The position numbers were made by a program, and so were the translations under genes. A stretch of DNA of 64,000 nucleotides from Lophium mytilinum. Lineage: Eukaryota > Ascomycota > Dothideomycetes > Mytilinidiales > Mytilinidiaceae. Positions 12,572 to 23,691 of the stretch are shown in pieces (positions within the stretch are counted from its first letter, which is position 1; the number at the start of each line of letters is the position of its first letter). The DNA is taken from assembly GCA_010093605.1 (NCBI GenBank), contig MU004194.1, positions 1,152,684 through 1,216,683 of the forward strand. Reading direction: 5' to 3'. The notes under the pieces were generated by a model. That model did not search any database. It was given only the letters and a program-made list of their open reading frames with translations, and had not been told where the DNA came from.

Positions 12572-14906
12572 ATGGCGAGCTCGAACATCGCTGCTACTGG
12601 TGTACCTACCACTCCCGGTGCCAACGGTAAGGTCTCGCAGTAGACATCGCCAATGACCAGGCTGAATGAATGATAGGCGCGGTCCCCATCAGACGAGAAA
12701 TCCGCGATCTCCAAGCAAATTACAAAGACCAATGGAACCTTTACCTTCTGGGCCTCGTCGCATTTCAAAAGGTGTCCGAGACGGACCTGCTGTCGTATTA
12801 CCAGATGGCCGGTACGTCTATAGAGTGACTCTGTCAATCGAAATGTCACTGCTTACCTTTTGAAAAGGTATTCATGGAGAACCATACATTCCTTGGAACG
12901 ATGTCGCCGGTATACAGGATCCAGGGAGCGGCGGCTATTGCACTCACAGTTCGATCCTCTTCTTGACTTGGCATCGACCTTATCTCGCTCTATATGAGGT
13001 TTGTTGCATCTTTCAATTATATAGATGCTTAGAATACCTGGAGGGGGGGCAAGACTGATCGTTTTCACAGCAATCCCTCTATGCTATCATCCAAGGAATT
13101 GCGCAAGAGTTTCCCTCTGCCGTCCAAGCCCGATATGTCGCCGCTGCAAAGGATTTCAGGATGCCATATTGGGATTGGGCCGCGAAGGTCGGGTCTGGAA
13201 GTGCATTTCCGTCCGCGATTAGCTCCCAGACGGCCACCGTCGTTGATACCGATGGCGCTACGAAGCAAATCAACAACCCGCTCTTCAGTTTCCAGTTCCC
13301 CCCAAGTGCTAGCGAAGGAGATTTGGATCAAAGCGTGATAATGCCCTTCACTGTCTCATGTCCAACTTTACTTACTATTACTAGTGGAGCATCTTTCCCA
13401 GCACCCTTCGCTACCCAGACAGTAGCGACTCGAATGCGAAATCTAACAATGCTGCAGTGACCCAAGTCATCAATAATGAGAACCCCTCGCTCCGCAACAA
13501 CGTTTCCTTGATTCTCCTATCGTACACCCAATTCGATGCCTTTAGCAACAATCAATGGCTTCGGAACGGCCGACCAGGAACCTATGGCAGTCTCGAAGAC
13601 TTGCACAACGAGATCCATGACAAAGTGGGTGGAGGGGGACACATGGGCGCTTTGGAAGTATCTGCCTTTGACCCTGTCTTCTGGCTGCATCATTCGTAAG
13701 TTACTTTATACATATTCGGACCGTATTTATCCTGGAAGCTGTAATCAACCGCTGATTTTTCCAAGCAATGTCGACCGCCTCTGGGCCATATGGCAAACCC
13801 TCAATCCAACCAGTTTCGTGACCCCAAAGGCCAGCGAAGGTAATTTTACCACGCAACAGGGTGCGCGCGAAGATGCCAACAGCCAGTTGAAGCCTTTCTG
13901 GGACACTACTGGAACCAAATTCTGGGTGTCCACTCAAGTGAAGGATACAAAGACCTTTGGATATGCCTACCCCGAGACCCAGAGCTGGACCTTCCCAAGC
14001 ACTCAGGCGTACCAGTCAGCACTGCGAAGCACGGTGACGCGGGAATATGGTGGGAACGTGCTATCAAACTTCTTCGCGAATGCAGGCGCTGCGACAGCGC
14101 AAGTACAGACCGCGGCTCTCCCAGGAGCGGCGTCAAAGGGAGCGGTACAGCATTTCGTTCAGAAGGGCACGCATCCACCAGCCGTCGCAGCACCAAGTCT
14201 TGCAGCCCAGGTTGCCATACATCACCCTACTAAAACGGACGACAAAACGCCTCAGCCAGCAGCCAAAGTTGCGGAAGCAGCTCCACCACCCGCGACAGCT
14301 CCCCCGGAGAAGACGGCTGGACCAGCTGCCACGCCGGCTGCTACTCCCAAGGCTACGGCCATCGTACCAGAGAAATTTGCACACATCGCCCCAGACAACA
14401 CGTACACGGAGTGGATCACGAATCTCCGAGCCCTCAAGCACGGCCTCTCCCAAACCTTCCGCGTCTTTGTCTTCCTCGGTGATTTCAACGCGGATCCCAA
14501 AACCTGGCCACTAGAAGAAAACTTAGTCGGCCGATTCACGGTCCTCGGCCGCGCGCCAGACACCGGCTGCGCGAAGTGCAAGACGGATCAGGAAGACGAG
14601 CTCGTGGTGACGGGGACCGTGCCATTGACGACAGCGCTGCTGCGAGAAATTGTAGAAGGTCGTCTGCATAGCTTGCAGACGGAGGAGGTGGAGCCGTATC
14701 TTGTGCGGAATTTGCACTGGCGCGTGACGCTGTTTAATGGGGAGGAGAAGGAGAGGAGCGAGGTGCCTGGGTTGAAGGTGGCGGTTGTGAGCACGGAGGT
14801 GAGGATTGCGGAGGATGGGACGCCGGTCTTTGGGAGCGAGTATGCTCAGCACCCGGCGATTACGGATGGGAGACCTGCCGGGCTGCTGCCGGATGATGAT
14901 GTTTAG
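12572..14906 (+). CDS. Tyrosinase (type-3 copper), with C-terminal domain
   Basis: Six exons (12572-12626, 12677-12811, 12868-12998, 13071-13334, 13385-13695, 13766-14906) give 678 residues. Tyrosinases oxidise monophenols and diphenols to quinones, for melanin-type pigments. CuA ligands fit His66, His90 and His99, with the C-x-H motif (Cys88/His90) that forms a thioether in fungal enzymes; CuB fits His269, His273 and His298 (WLHHSNVDRLW). An Ala/Pro-rich linker (about residues 414-500) leads to a C-terminal domain with a CAKC motif, the kind that shields the active site until cleaved. No signal peptide is seen, typical of cytosolic fungal tyrosinases. The intron 13335-13384 has a weak donor (GTGATA) but restores the W..P.TLRYP motif. 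It converges on GH125. Confidence 0.92.
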
Positions 14907-15093
14907 GGGTTTCTTTGTGAACTGTGGCTGCAGGTTAGTTAGGCTGTCAGTCGAGGTGGTTTCCCTAAGGAAAGGAGCAATTGGTTCAAAATTGATCGTC
15001 ACGCTCAAAAGGTCTCAGTGTTACCATGTAACTCCATTTACGTGCCTATGGTATATATAAGCTGAATCTGACAACATCAGGGGCTCTTCATCC

Positions 15094-16653
15094 TCAATAC
15101 CCACCCCCGTGCCCCTGGAAACTCATCCTCAGCACCTCAGGCATCCTGTCCTCCAAATCCAGCAGCGTCTGCCCAAACAACCCATTCGCCCAACTGAACC
15201 ACTGCCGAGTCCAATCACTCTCATTCCAGCTATTCACGCTCTCATGCACCAACCCAAACCCATCCGTGCTCCCCAGCACCAGCCCCAACTGCTCCACAAC
15301 CTCGCCCTCATCCGCACTCGTCAGCATTCGCGCAATCGCCGCCATCGGCCACGCGTACCTAGGCCCATTGTGCGGCCCGCCAATCGCAGAGAGCACCGGC
15401 CCGGCCATGAAGTACGGGTTCTTCTGCGAGAGCAGCAGTGCGCGCGTGTTCTTATACACCTCCGAATCCGCGGTCGTGTAGCCGAGGAACGGGGCCGCTA
15501 GCAGCGACGGGATGTTCGCGTCGTCCATGACTGTCTGCCCGCCATAGCCGTCGATCTCGTAGGCGTAGATGCGGCCCGCGGTGGGGTGGTCGATGACGCC
15601 GTGGGTCTCGATGGCGTCGCGGAGGCTGGCCGAGAGGGATGCCATGCGGGTCGCGAGGCCGGCACTGGTGGAGGTGTTGAGCTGGGCCATGATCTTGGAC
15701 GTCGAAGCGAGGTAGGTCGCGAACATCATGTTGGAGGGGATGAAGAGCTGGAAGATGGTGGCGTCGTCCGAGGGCCGGAAGGCGCTGCGGATCAGGCCGG
15801 TGCCGTTGGCGGTTGGGTTGCCGAGCCCGTTGTTCTCGAGAGTCTCCGAGGCGCGCGTCGTGTCGCGCGTGAAGGTATAGGGGGATGTGAGGACGGAGCC
15901 GTTGGCGGCGTAGGTGGGCGTCATCATGCCTTCGGCTACGTCCAGGACTGCGGAGATGGCTGAGACCCAGGAGTACTTTGAGAAGAATGAGAGGTCGCTA
16001 GTGGCATTGTAGTAGTTCGTGGAGACCTCGAGGAAGGCGGCCAGTGAATCGAGCTCATATTTGCATTCGAAGACGCTCGTGTTGGAGTAGCGAGGAGTTA
16101 CAACATCGTTGCTCGCGGCCCCGTTGACGGCTGGGGGAATCTTGGATTCAACCGGTGGCTGAAAGGAGTTGCAATAGGGTGAGGTGAGGAGATAGCGAGC
16201 TTGGAGGTTAATCACGCCTCTATACAGCGAGGCCAGCGAGTCCGGTGAGGAATCAGGCTTGAGGAATGGGAGGTATGACTGCATCTGGTTCGCCGAGTCT
16301 CGAAGCCACATGGCGTTGATGTCTCCCGTGATGACGAAAGTAAGCTCTTCGTCGCTGCCAGCGGCATACCCCTTCCACTTGATGGCGGTGTCGAGGGTAT
16401 TGGGATAAGCGTTCTGGAAGAGGCGGTATAAGTCGGGGTCTTTGATGACCGATTCCATGCTCTTGATCTTGTCTTCGACATCTTGCAAGACAAAGGTGCG
16501 GCACTCAGCCGCAGGCCGCATATATGAGAGGTGGTATCTGCCGGAGGAGTAGGGTTCATGAAGCTGCTTGGCATAGTCTGAGTAGTCTGGACACGCTGCG
16601 TATGCTAAAAGAGGGAGAGAGAGCCCCCACAGGAGCATAGTGAACGGCCACAT
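15094..16653 (-). CDS. Glycoside hydrolase family 125, exo-alpha-1,6-mannosidase type
   Basis: A single uninterrupted frame encodes 519 residues. Translation likely starts at ATG 16653, giving the signal peptide MWPFTMLLWGLSLPLLAYA; the frame is open further upstream but only with non-ATG codons. GH125 hallmarks include the N-terminal MRPAAECRTF segment, FVITGDINAMWLRDSANQMQSYLP, the CKYELDSLAAFLE region and the MDDANIPSLLAAPFLGY block. GH125 enzymes remove terminal alpha-1,6-mannose from glycans without a metal ion; secreted fungal members act on N-glycans or yeast mannan. It is convergent with the tyrosinase, with 187 bp between stop codons. Family assignment is strong; the exact substrate is inferred. 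Confidence 0.93.
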   Translation of the reverse strand: MWPFTMLLWGLSLPLLAYAACPDYSDYAKQLHEPYSSGRYHLSYMRPAAECRTFVLQDVEDKIKSMESVIKDPDLYRLFQNAYPNTLDTAIKWKGYAAGSDEELTFVITGDINAMWLRDSANQMQSYLPFLKPDSSPDSLASLYRGVINLQARYLLTSPYCNSFQPPVESKIPPAVNGAASNDVVTPRYSNTSVFECKYELDSLAAFLEVSTNYYNATSDLSFFSKYSWVSAISAVLDVAEGMMTPTYAANGSVLTSPYTFTRDTTRASETLENNGLGNPTANGTGLIRSAFRPSDDATIFQLFIPSNMMFATYLASTSKIMAQLNTSTSAGLATRMASLSASLRDAIETHGVIDHPTAGRIYAYEIDGYGGQTVMDDANIPSLLAAPFLGYTTADSEVYKNTRALLLSQKNPYFMAGPVLSAIGGPHNGPRYAWPMAAIARMLTSADEGEVVEQLGLVLGSTDGFGLVHESVNSWNESDWTRQWFSWANGLFGQTLLDLEDRMPEVLRMSFQGHGGGY

Positions 16654-17725
16654 GTTGGACTTGGACTGTGAGAGTAGACTGAAAGGAGCGGAGTGAAGAA
16701 GTGGGTGGCAGAGTTCGGGGTGAGGGTAAAGTTGAGGTCGGGTTAAGTAGCACCGACTATAACATGGCACCGCAGGGCAGGATGACCATGTGCCTGGATG
16801 GATGTGTTACCGGATTCTGCCTACCCCGCTGCTGATCTATGGTCCGGCTCTGTGGGCTGCATTGAGGCAACCAGCGGACCGACATGATTCTGGCTTCCCG
16901 AGTGAATGTCAGCAAAGCAAAAACGCTATGCCGGCACACCAGCAAACAGACATCGGACTCCGCCTCGGCAAAGGAGCTGCACACCTCTGTGCCTCCTAAC
17001 ACAGTTTCTCCTGGCCGCGTGCATAGTCGCAGCCAAAGGGTCGGCACCGGGTGTGGGGACGGGAAAGGCGTTGTTGATCAGTGCGGGGTTGCTAGCGGCT
17101 TAAGAGCCGCATCCTTCGCTTGCTAGTGAATGCGACGGCAAGATACAACATCACGAGAGACGGGATGAACCCGAAATCGACAACTCCTTGTAACTCGTAG
17201 TTAGTTTAATTGCTGCTACGCTCTTCTGCCCTCGCTAACAACCCTATGCCCAACTCCACCACAGTCCTGTCCTCCTCTTATCCGCCTTACCCAAAGCTCC
17301 ACGCTTCATATATCGTATTTCTGCAAACAAACGCTCTGCACAGAATCCCACGGAATAGTCCTGCCTTCCAGGACCAGTACAGCCACGTATCGACATTAGG
17401 TAGCCTATACCAAGGTAACAGATTCCTCGTGTGTATGACTCGCATGCTGCAAAACCAGTGGAAAAATTTGGGCATGCGGTAAATGGATCCCTGAACAACG
17501 CCATCGCTAAATTTTTGCAGAGGTAGGAAAGAGTCCGCCCGTAGACGTGACCATCATTGAGAAAGAAAATGTAGCAAATTCGTACAAGAAGGGTATACAG
17601 TGTGAAGACCAAAATCATGCAAGGTGTAAAGACCTACAGGCGTGGATGGTATCGTGAAAGAAGCTTTCCAAGTCGTTCATTCAAGAGACTTCGAAGAAGC
17701 GGTAGAAACCAATCGATGGCAACGT
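16654..17725. other. Intergenic, GH125 promoter and 3' region of next gene
   Basis: About 1.1 kb between two minus-strand genes. No gene is supported; the short open frames on both strands lack motifs. It should contain the GH125 promoter (left) and the 3' UTR of the CBM-domain gene (right). Confidence 0.45.
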
Positions 17726-19876
17726 TCAAAGCACGGCTCCGCCGAGATATCCAAAATCGGTCATGAGTTGCTCGAGCTGGGTCATGGCAGCATCTGACCC
17801 TAAGTTCTGTTCAACTCCAGGGGCTGACGAGTCCGCATACGCCGGTCGAGAAGCCGAAACCTTGGTAAGAGTGGCATCCGATGCAGTCTGATAATCTGGG
17901 AGTGAGTAACCTTGAAAGCCATCGCTGAGTCCAAAGCACGTCGCATGCCGGCGAGAGGCGCTTTCAGGTCGAGCGATATGGGGATGGAAAGAAGTCTCAG
18001 GTGTGGTAGAGTCCAGGAAAGCGGAATTATGGGCAGTAACAGTAGCATGACCTGCGGGCGACGAGAACCCAGACTCGAATTTGACTTCGTTTGGCGAAGC
18101 TGTGTCGTACAATGCGTTCAAGTCGCCCATATATTGGTCACAGAGCCTCTGTGGCGTTTCGATGTCGCTCGAGCTCGTTGTTATTGAGCTCAAGGTCGGA
18201 GAGTGGACTCCGTCTCCATCCGAAGATAGCGCCGGGAATTCGATGGACCATAGGGAGAAGTGACTAGTCGGTTCCGCGCAAGCCTCTGCATCCACAAAGT
18301 CTCGGAAGTCATTGTGGCTGTCAACGTTTCTATCGTGGAAAAACAGCGGTTCTGGGACGAGATAGGACGGCAAGTTCGGCAATCTTTTCTCAACGAGTGG
18401 CATGCTTTGAGGAAAAGGCATTGGTTCTTCACCGCGCCGTGATGCCGGACGCGAATCATTGCTCGGCGGCGTGGCAAGGAAATTTGTCCACATTGCGTCT
18501 GGCGTCTGGTGATCGTTGTCGTCCTCGTTCTTCGCCTCCTGTATCTGGTCAGGAATCAGAAGAAGCTCGTCATACACAACCGTATTTCGGAGAGGTGACG
18601 GCTCTCTAACTTTGCCCACAGACATGGATCGTCGGCGATATGATACGTCGGCTCGTTCCCTCGAATCTGGAACTCGGCGTGGCGACTTTGAACGCCTGTG
18701 CTCTACTGACAGCGCCCTTCCTCGTAGCGGAGTTCTCTCAATTGGTACTAGGAAAGAGTCTTGTGCTTGCGAACGGGCTCTGTCGAGCGACGGTTCCTTT
18801 TCTTCCACCACATGCGGGAAGTGGAGATCGTGATTTGGATCCACCGGGTGGCTTCTCAATGGAGAGAGATTTGCTGTCATGGCACTAGATGCTGCCGGCA
18901 GCGTAGACTGGGCTTTAGAGTCCACAGTAGTCAATGGAATAAGATCGCGCTGCTCATCAAGACCGCTAACGAGGAATGGGGATCCAATCCGAAGCTCATG
19001 GGCGCCCCGTACGTGCCTGCTGCGACCACGCTGCTCTTCAAGGAGTGACGATTTGCCAAAGTTGACACTTTCGAAAGTGGCCCTGATCTTGTCACTAGCT
19101 TCCTTGAAGTCAAACAGAGTCGTTTTCAAGCTTTCATTTGGTGAGCCGGTTGCTGACTTGGCAAGTCTACGGAAAGGGGATCGGGAGCGAGCTCGGTTGG
19201 GACTGTCGTAACCAGCAGAGCGCGGATAGTCTCTATCGTTACCCAGGTACTTCATGTCCAATTGTGGGCGCTTTCGGTGCTCTTCAAGGCCATGGGAAGA
19301 AGTAATGATCTTTGGCAGCGGAAGTGGCGCGGGTCTTGGGTTAAGATACTTGTCTTCTGGATTGAGTGTATGAACTCCAGATGATGTTGAACTGGCCGAA
19401 TTGCTTCTGCTCCTAGAGTCATAGGGTACCTCAAGCACGTTCAGAGGCTGGCCAGGGAGCAGAGGGCAGAAAGTGGTCGAGGTTTGCGACGGGTCATGGC
19501 ACTCGTCGTGACCGTCTATCCGGTACTGGGTAAAAGACGATAAGTTGGTGATTGAAACCGATGTCATGCGCGGACAAGTGCTTACGTAGTACCAGTATGT
19601 TCCACCCATTTTGAGAGCGCCATTCCGCCTCAAGCTAGGGGAGCTGAGATCGCCATCACAGATGATATCCTCGAAACAATAGCACCCAGACCAGAAGTTT
19701 TTGCCTTTTCGGAGATCCAGCTTCATGGCATATGGTTTGTTGAAGTTGTCCCATGAGCCAAGTAGCTCAATAGTCCTCGCAGCCGGTGCGGACTCGCTGA
19801 GTTGACGATTAGTATGGCTTAGCGCAAGAAAGAGAGGGTCATACAATAGAAAGGTCACAAGAGTAGTAGATGGCAT
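17726..19876 (-). CDS. AMPK1_CBM-like domain protein with long disordered tail
   Basis: Three exons (minus strand: 19845-19876, 19586-19796, 17726-19525) encode 680 residues. Both introns (48 and 60 bp) are multiples of three and lack in-frame stops, so the frame reads through them, but consensus GTATG and GTAAGC donors, branch and CAG acceptors, and the protein join, support splicing. Residues 1-120 look like a glycogen-binding beta-sandwich (AMPK1_CBM type): TIELLGSWDNFNKPYAMKLD, the acidic FEDIICDGD loop, and MGGTYWYY then YRIDGHDE. The remainder is Ser/Pro/Arg-rich and disordered, with many RSxS sites suited to kinases. It ends in a hydrophobic LEQLMTDFGYLGGAVL tail. The family is conserved in filamentous ascomycetes as I recall; function is unknown to me. 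Confidence 0.82.
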   Translation of the reverse strand: MPSTTLVTFLLYDPLFLALSHTNRQLSESAPAARTIELLGSWDNFNKPYAMKLDLRKGKNFWSGCYCFEDIICDGDLSSPSLRRNGALKMGGTYWYYVSTCPRMTSVSITNLSSFTQYRIDGHDECHDPSQTSTTFCPLLPGQPLNVLEVPYDSRSRSNSASSTSSGVHTLNPEDKYLNPRPAPLPLPKIITSSHGLEEHRKRPQLDMKYLGNDRDYPRSAGYDSPNRARSRSPFRRLAKSATGSPNESLKTTLFDFKEASDKIRATFESVNFGKSSLLEEQRGRSRHVRGAHELRIGSPFLVSGLDEQRDLIPLTTVDSKAQSTLPAASSAMTANLSPLRSHPVDPNHDLHFPHVVEEKEPSLDRARSQAQDSFLVPIERTPLRGRALSVEHRRSKSPRRVPDSRERADVSYRRRSMSVGKVREPSPLRNTVVYDELLLIPDQIQEAKNEDDNDHQTPDAMWTNFLATPPSNDSRPASRRGEEPMPFPQSMPLVEKRLPNLPSYLVPEPLFFHDRNVDSHNDFRDFVDAEACAEPTSHFSLWSIEFPALSSDGDGVHSPTLSSITTSSSDIETPQRLCDQYMGDLNALYDTASPNEVKFESGFSSPAGHATVTAHNSAFLDSTTPETSFHPHIARPESASRRHATCFGLSDGFQGYSLPDYQTASDATLTKVSASRPAYADSSAPGVEQNLGSDAAMTQLEQLMTDFGYLGGAVL

Positions 19877-22590
19877 GGTGAGAATCGATGCTGAGCTGAA
19901 GCAAATATGGCTAGTGTCGGTATACGACTCTCGAGAACGAAAACGGCAAATTTCCTGGACTCGCCGGTAGTTGAAGGCGGAGTGCTTAGCGAATGGGACA
20001 AGAGAGTGAAAGCATTGATCTGATACTAAGGCTTTCAATGAGCGGCGTCGATCAAGCGAGCATGATGGCCACCCACCTGATAATATAAAAAGGAAATAGA
20101 GCGAATCCAAGCGTATCTGAGAGACTGGCGGGTGGACGGCGTGGATTAAAGTCCTTTGTATAGCGCGTGGATCTGGTGATCAATTGGAAGGCCCTGTCAG
20201 GGCGCGGTGGAAGCTTGGAACAGTGGATGTTGGTGCTGAGAAAGTTGGAAACGCTCCTGAAGCCAGTGCGGCGTAGATGCGGACCAAGGGCCAGTGAGAC
20301 GAGCAGCAGTAAGCGCCGTGCAGACAGACGGTGGATGAAGCTTCAGTAACAGAGAGGGACCAGTTCAGGCTCGCAATGGGGCAGGGGGACAACGGATGTG
20401 AAGGCTGATGAGGCAGTAGAAGTCGGCATCGCAGCCAAGGCAGGAAGAGAGCAGCAACCAGCGGGACAGCAAGCAGGATGGAGTCGGGCAGGCTTCCACC
20501 AAGCAGGAGGAACTGAGGGGCCTCCGGACTTTGAGGCTGGCGTTGGAGGGCCTGGGCGAGAGGTCAGCCCTGGTTCATCAAACAGTGGCTGTGGAGCTGC
20601 AAAGGCAGGCCACTCACAAGCGCGCACGCGAGGATGCTTTCGATGGCGACTTGCCAGATCCCGGGCGCGTCCAAAGACATGCTGATGCGCGCTGGAGGCG
20701 TGTGGAGAGGCGGCTGGTCCCTTCATCTCGGTGCTGCGTCCGGCACGCCAACCACCATCGATGATGCTTGCGGCCTTCCGCTCAAGCCCGCGAGCAGCAC
20801 TGGACCGTCGCACAGCCGTGGAACTGTGCAGACGCCGACGAGAACCAAGCGGCCATACACACACGGTGGACGAGTCAACGGGATTGAGGCCATGACGGCT
20901 GCGCGATACGACGCCAGGGGCCATGCGGGCTCTTCCAGTGCCATGGACACATCCCTGCCGCCTGTGGCGCTGACCCCTGTGTCTAGCCCGAAGCAGGCGA
21001 GCTGGTAAAGCTTCGGCCAGTAGCCGTCCCGGATGAGCGTCCGTGGCGTCGAGTGAGGCCATTTCGGAACTGGTGCGGTTCTTGAAGCAACGTGCTTCCA
21101 AGGCTCCCCTTGGACGATCGGCCAGCCTTATTGCCAGGTTGCGGATGGGCGTCCGGCACTTCGCTACTCGCTCTGACGTGTCTGCAGCTGTGCCAACCGC
21201 ATTCTGCCATGGCTTTCCAGTTCCTGGCCAATTCCTGTCCAATTCGGCGCCACGGCACCCGTGGTCGGGCATCCCGATTCTCCATTCGACGCCTGCCGAT
21301 AAGCGCTGCTCGGGCTGCCTCCACAGCGGCAAACCGAGACGCTGTCTGTGACCGACCCAAACCTCTTGAAGGGTGCTGCGACGCTGGGCCCTCTCGTCCT
21401 TCTTTGCATGGCACAGCACAGGAGGCGGCGAGGCTGTCAGGAATCACCTTTGCCCCCGGCTGCTTCACGATTGATGATCTGCGGCCGTCTTATCAAGATT
21501 AATTGGATGGGTACCCAATTGAGCAAGCGTCGGAACGCGAGCGTCCAACTTTCGACAAACGCAGAGCTTGGCCCTCAAACAAGAATCGCTTCTGTGTGAC
21601 GTTTAACGTTCACTAGTTCCATTGCGTCCGCGTCAGGATGCGCTCAAAGCTCGAGAACGTGCTGGCAAACGAATGAGCCACATGTTCTCTGCACAGGCCT
21701 TCTTGCTCGAAATTGATATCGCTGTACGACCCTCCGAACCCAAGCTCCAGACAGACGGCAGCATATGTCTCTGGCTTGGGTTGCTACACGGCTGCCATCT
21801 ATCTCGAAAATCACGTATGGGCCCGGGGTCTCAAGTCCCACAGCAGGTCCAACATAGTCACCGCTTGCGGCACCGATCTTCGAATCTCCGGCGCCTCAGC
21901 CAGCCTGCTTCCGCTCGCAACGTGTCACGGTCGCCTGCAGAGGCTATTTCGGAGTCGATGCAGGGACGAGAGTCTTGACCGACAAAACCTTGTTGGGATC
22001 TGTTGTGCCCGTGGTTATGTGACTTGCTTGCTTAGCATGCACGATATTGTGCCAGTTCTCTTTCGGTATGCGTAGGCTTTGCTGCCTTCCGAAGGGTCCT
22101 GAGAGATTAGAGCTGTACTCGCACTCCAACTCTCACTGCTCGGGAAGAAACATGTTCGAAATGAGAAGTATGCCACGCGACCGTATAAGCGTAAAAGAGC
22201 AGTGGGAGTTATGTAGTTTGATTACTAGGTTTTCGTGCAGAGGTATGCATGAGACAGACATGACTAGGAACTCGCCGACGTGTTATGTATGAAAATGATA
22301 CTTCTACGGTTCGTCTCGTTCATCAAGACAACGCTTGATTTCGTGGAATAAGTTAAATGAACGGCCAGGAAAGTTGCTTGGCAATAGGTCGATGAGGGCC
22401 CGATGCTAGATTGGTTCTTAGAAACCACTACTGTGAAACTAGGCTAAATGTTCCCTCGAAACTGATAAATGAAGTTCGAACAGGTGTGGAGTTCCGAGGT
22501 TGGTTTTGAGGTCTTGGCAGCGCATCATCACCTCAACTTTTGACTTCATGTCACTACAGAGGCACTCCAAATCCTACCTTAGCAACCATC
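19877..22590. other. Large divergent intergenic region
   Basis: 2.7 kb between two divergent genes. The left 1.5 kb is GC-rich and full of overlapping open frames on both strands (largest 20343-21419 on the minus strand), but their translations are rich in Arg/Ala/Gly/Pro with no motifs or plausible splice structure. I treat them as chance. A noncoding transcript or long 5' leader is possible but not shown by sequence. Confidence 0.4.
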
Positions 22591-23355
22591 ATGAGCGCCA
22601 GCCGGTGTTTCTCCACGAGGTCCTTCCAGCGCGCTCTCCGTGCAGACGCCTTGAACTACTCACCATTTCGACACTGTTCAAGCGCGGCAAGCCAGCATCG
22701 CCGAACAGCTCCTCCGCAACACACCCGCACTCTTCACACATCTAGCCCAGTGTTCTCGCGCCCGAAATCCACCGATCGTGGCCCTGCCAGTACCGAAGAC
22801 ACTCAAACCGACTTTGGCAACCTCGACGTGCTTGGAAACACGCCCGCCCCGAGTACGAGCATAGACGCTTGCACCAATGATGGATTTCACTTGAACAGCG
22901 GGCTCAAGATGCATGGATGCGGCGCGCTGCTCATAGGAGGGGAGGCGTTTCGGTGGCAGCCGTGGGTACAACAGAACGGAAGGCTGAAGAACGGAAAAGG
23001 GCTGTGGGAGGTGGGAAAGGAGGCCTGGGGAGTGTTGGATCTCGTGTGGCCGAAGCCTGGTACGAACAACTGGAGGCGGAGATACTCTCGTGATCTGCTT
23101 CTTCCTGCCATTAGTAGACGCATAAACCTTGCATAGACTAACTAGCGGTCCACAGATTTGCTCATAATTGGCACGGGTCCCCAAGTAATACCAGTATCAC
23201 CTGCGACCAGGAAACAGATCAACGACCTAGGCATACGGCTCGAGGTCCAGGACACTAGAAACGCTGCCTCCCAGTTCAACCTGCTCGCGACAGAGAGAGG
23301 GGTTCAGCAGGTTGCAGCTGCAATGATACCCATCGGATGGAAAGAGGCTAAATGA
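22591..23355 (+). CDS. NDUFAF3-like mitochondrial complex I assembly factor (Mth938/DUF498 domain)
   Basis: Exons 22591-23059 and 23156-23355 encode 222 residues; the 96-bp phase-1 intron has a GTACGA donor and GACTAAC branch. The first 60 or so residues are rich in Ser, Arg and Gln with few acids, as in a mitochondrial targeting sequence. The Mth938/NDUFAF3 fold follows: GFHLNSGLKMHGCGALLIGGEAFRW, then DLLIIGTGPQVIPVS, LGIRLEVQDTRNAASQFNLLATE and a C-terminal AAAMIPIGW. The human relative NDUFAF3 helps assemble the Q-module of respiratory complex I. Convergent with the MFS gene. Start ATG 22591 is favoured over 22540, which lies in an unremarkable extension. Confidence 0.88.
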
Positions 23356-23691
23356 TCGTAACATGTGTTGCGTGTATAACGAAATGTAAAAATAGTAAGT
23401 ACTACATTAGGCATATCATCAAGAACAATGGCTCTTCAAGACGCGGAGAGCTCTATTGTATGGACCGACATGGACGATAGTGGCAGGAATAAGTACATGT
23501 ATGGTAAACGCCCAGGTCGCGAGCCGCTGTACTCTATAGATCTGAATAATCACCTGAGAATGCTCCACAAACCTTGTAGCTGGCGAACCTCGGAAGTTGT
23601 ACCAAACAAGAAGTGTTTACATTATCACACTCTCCCAAGTCTTATTCACCTTCTCTATTATTCCCCTCATTAGTCTCCTCGGGGATACCTT
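23356..23691. other. Convergent 3' intergenic spacer
   Basis: 336 bp between two stop codons of convergent genes. Nothing further seen; it should hold both 3' UTRs. Confidence 0.5.

Noticed and set aside
20343-21419. 358-codon minus-strand frame
   Set aside because: Composition-driven (Arg/Ala/Gly/Pro), no motif, overlapped by equally long frames on the other strand.
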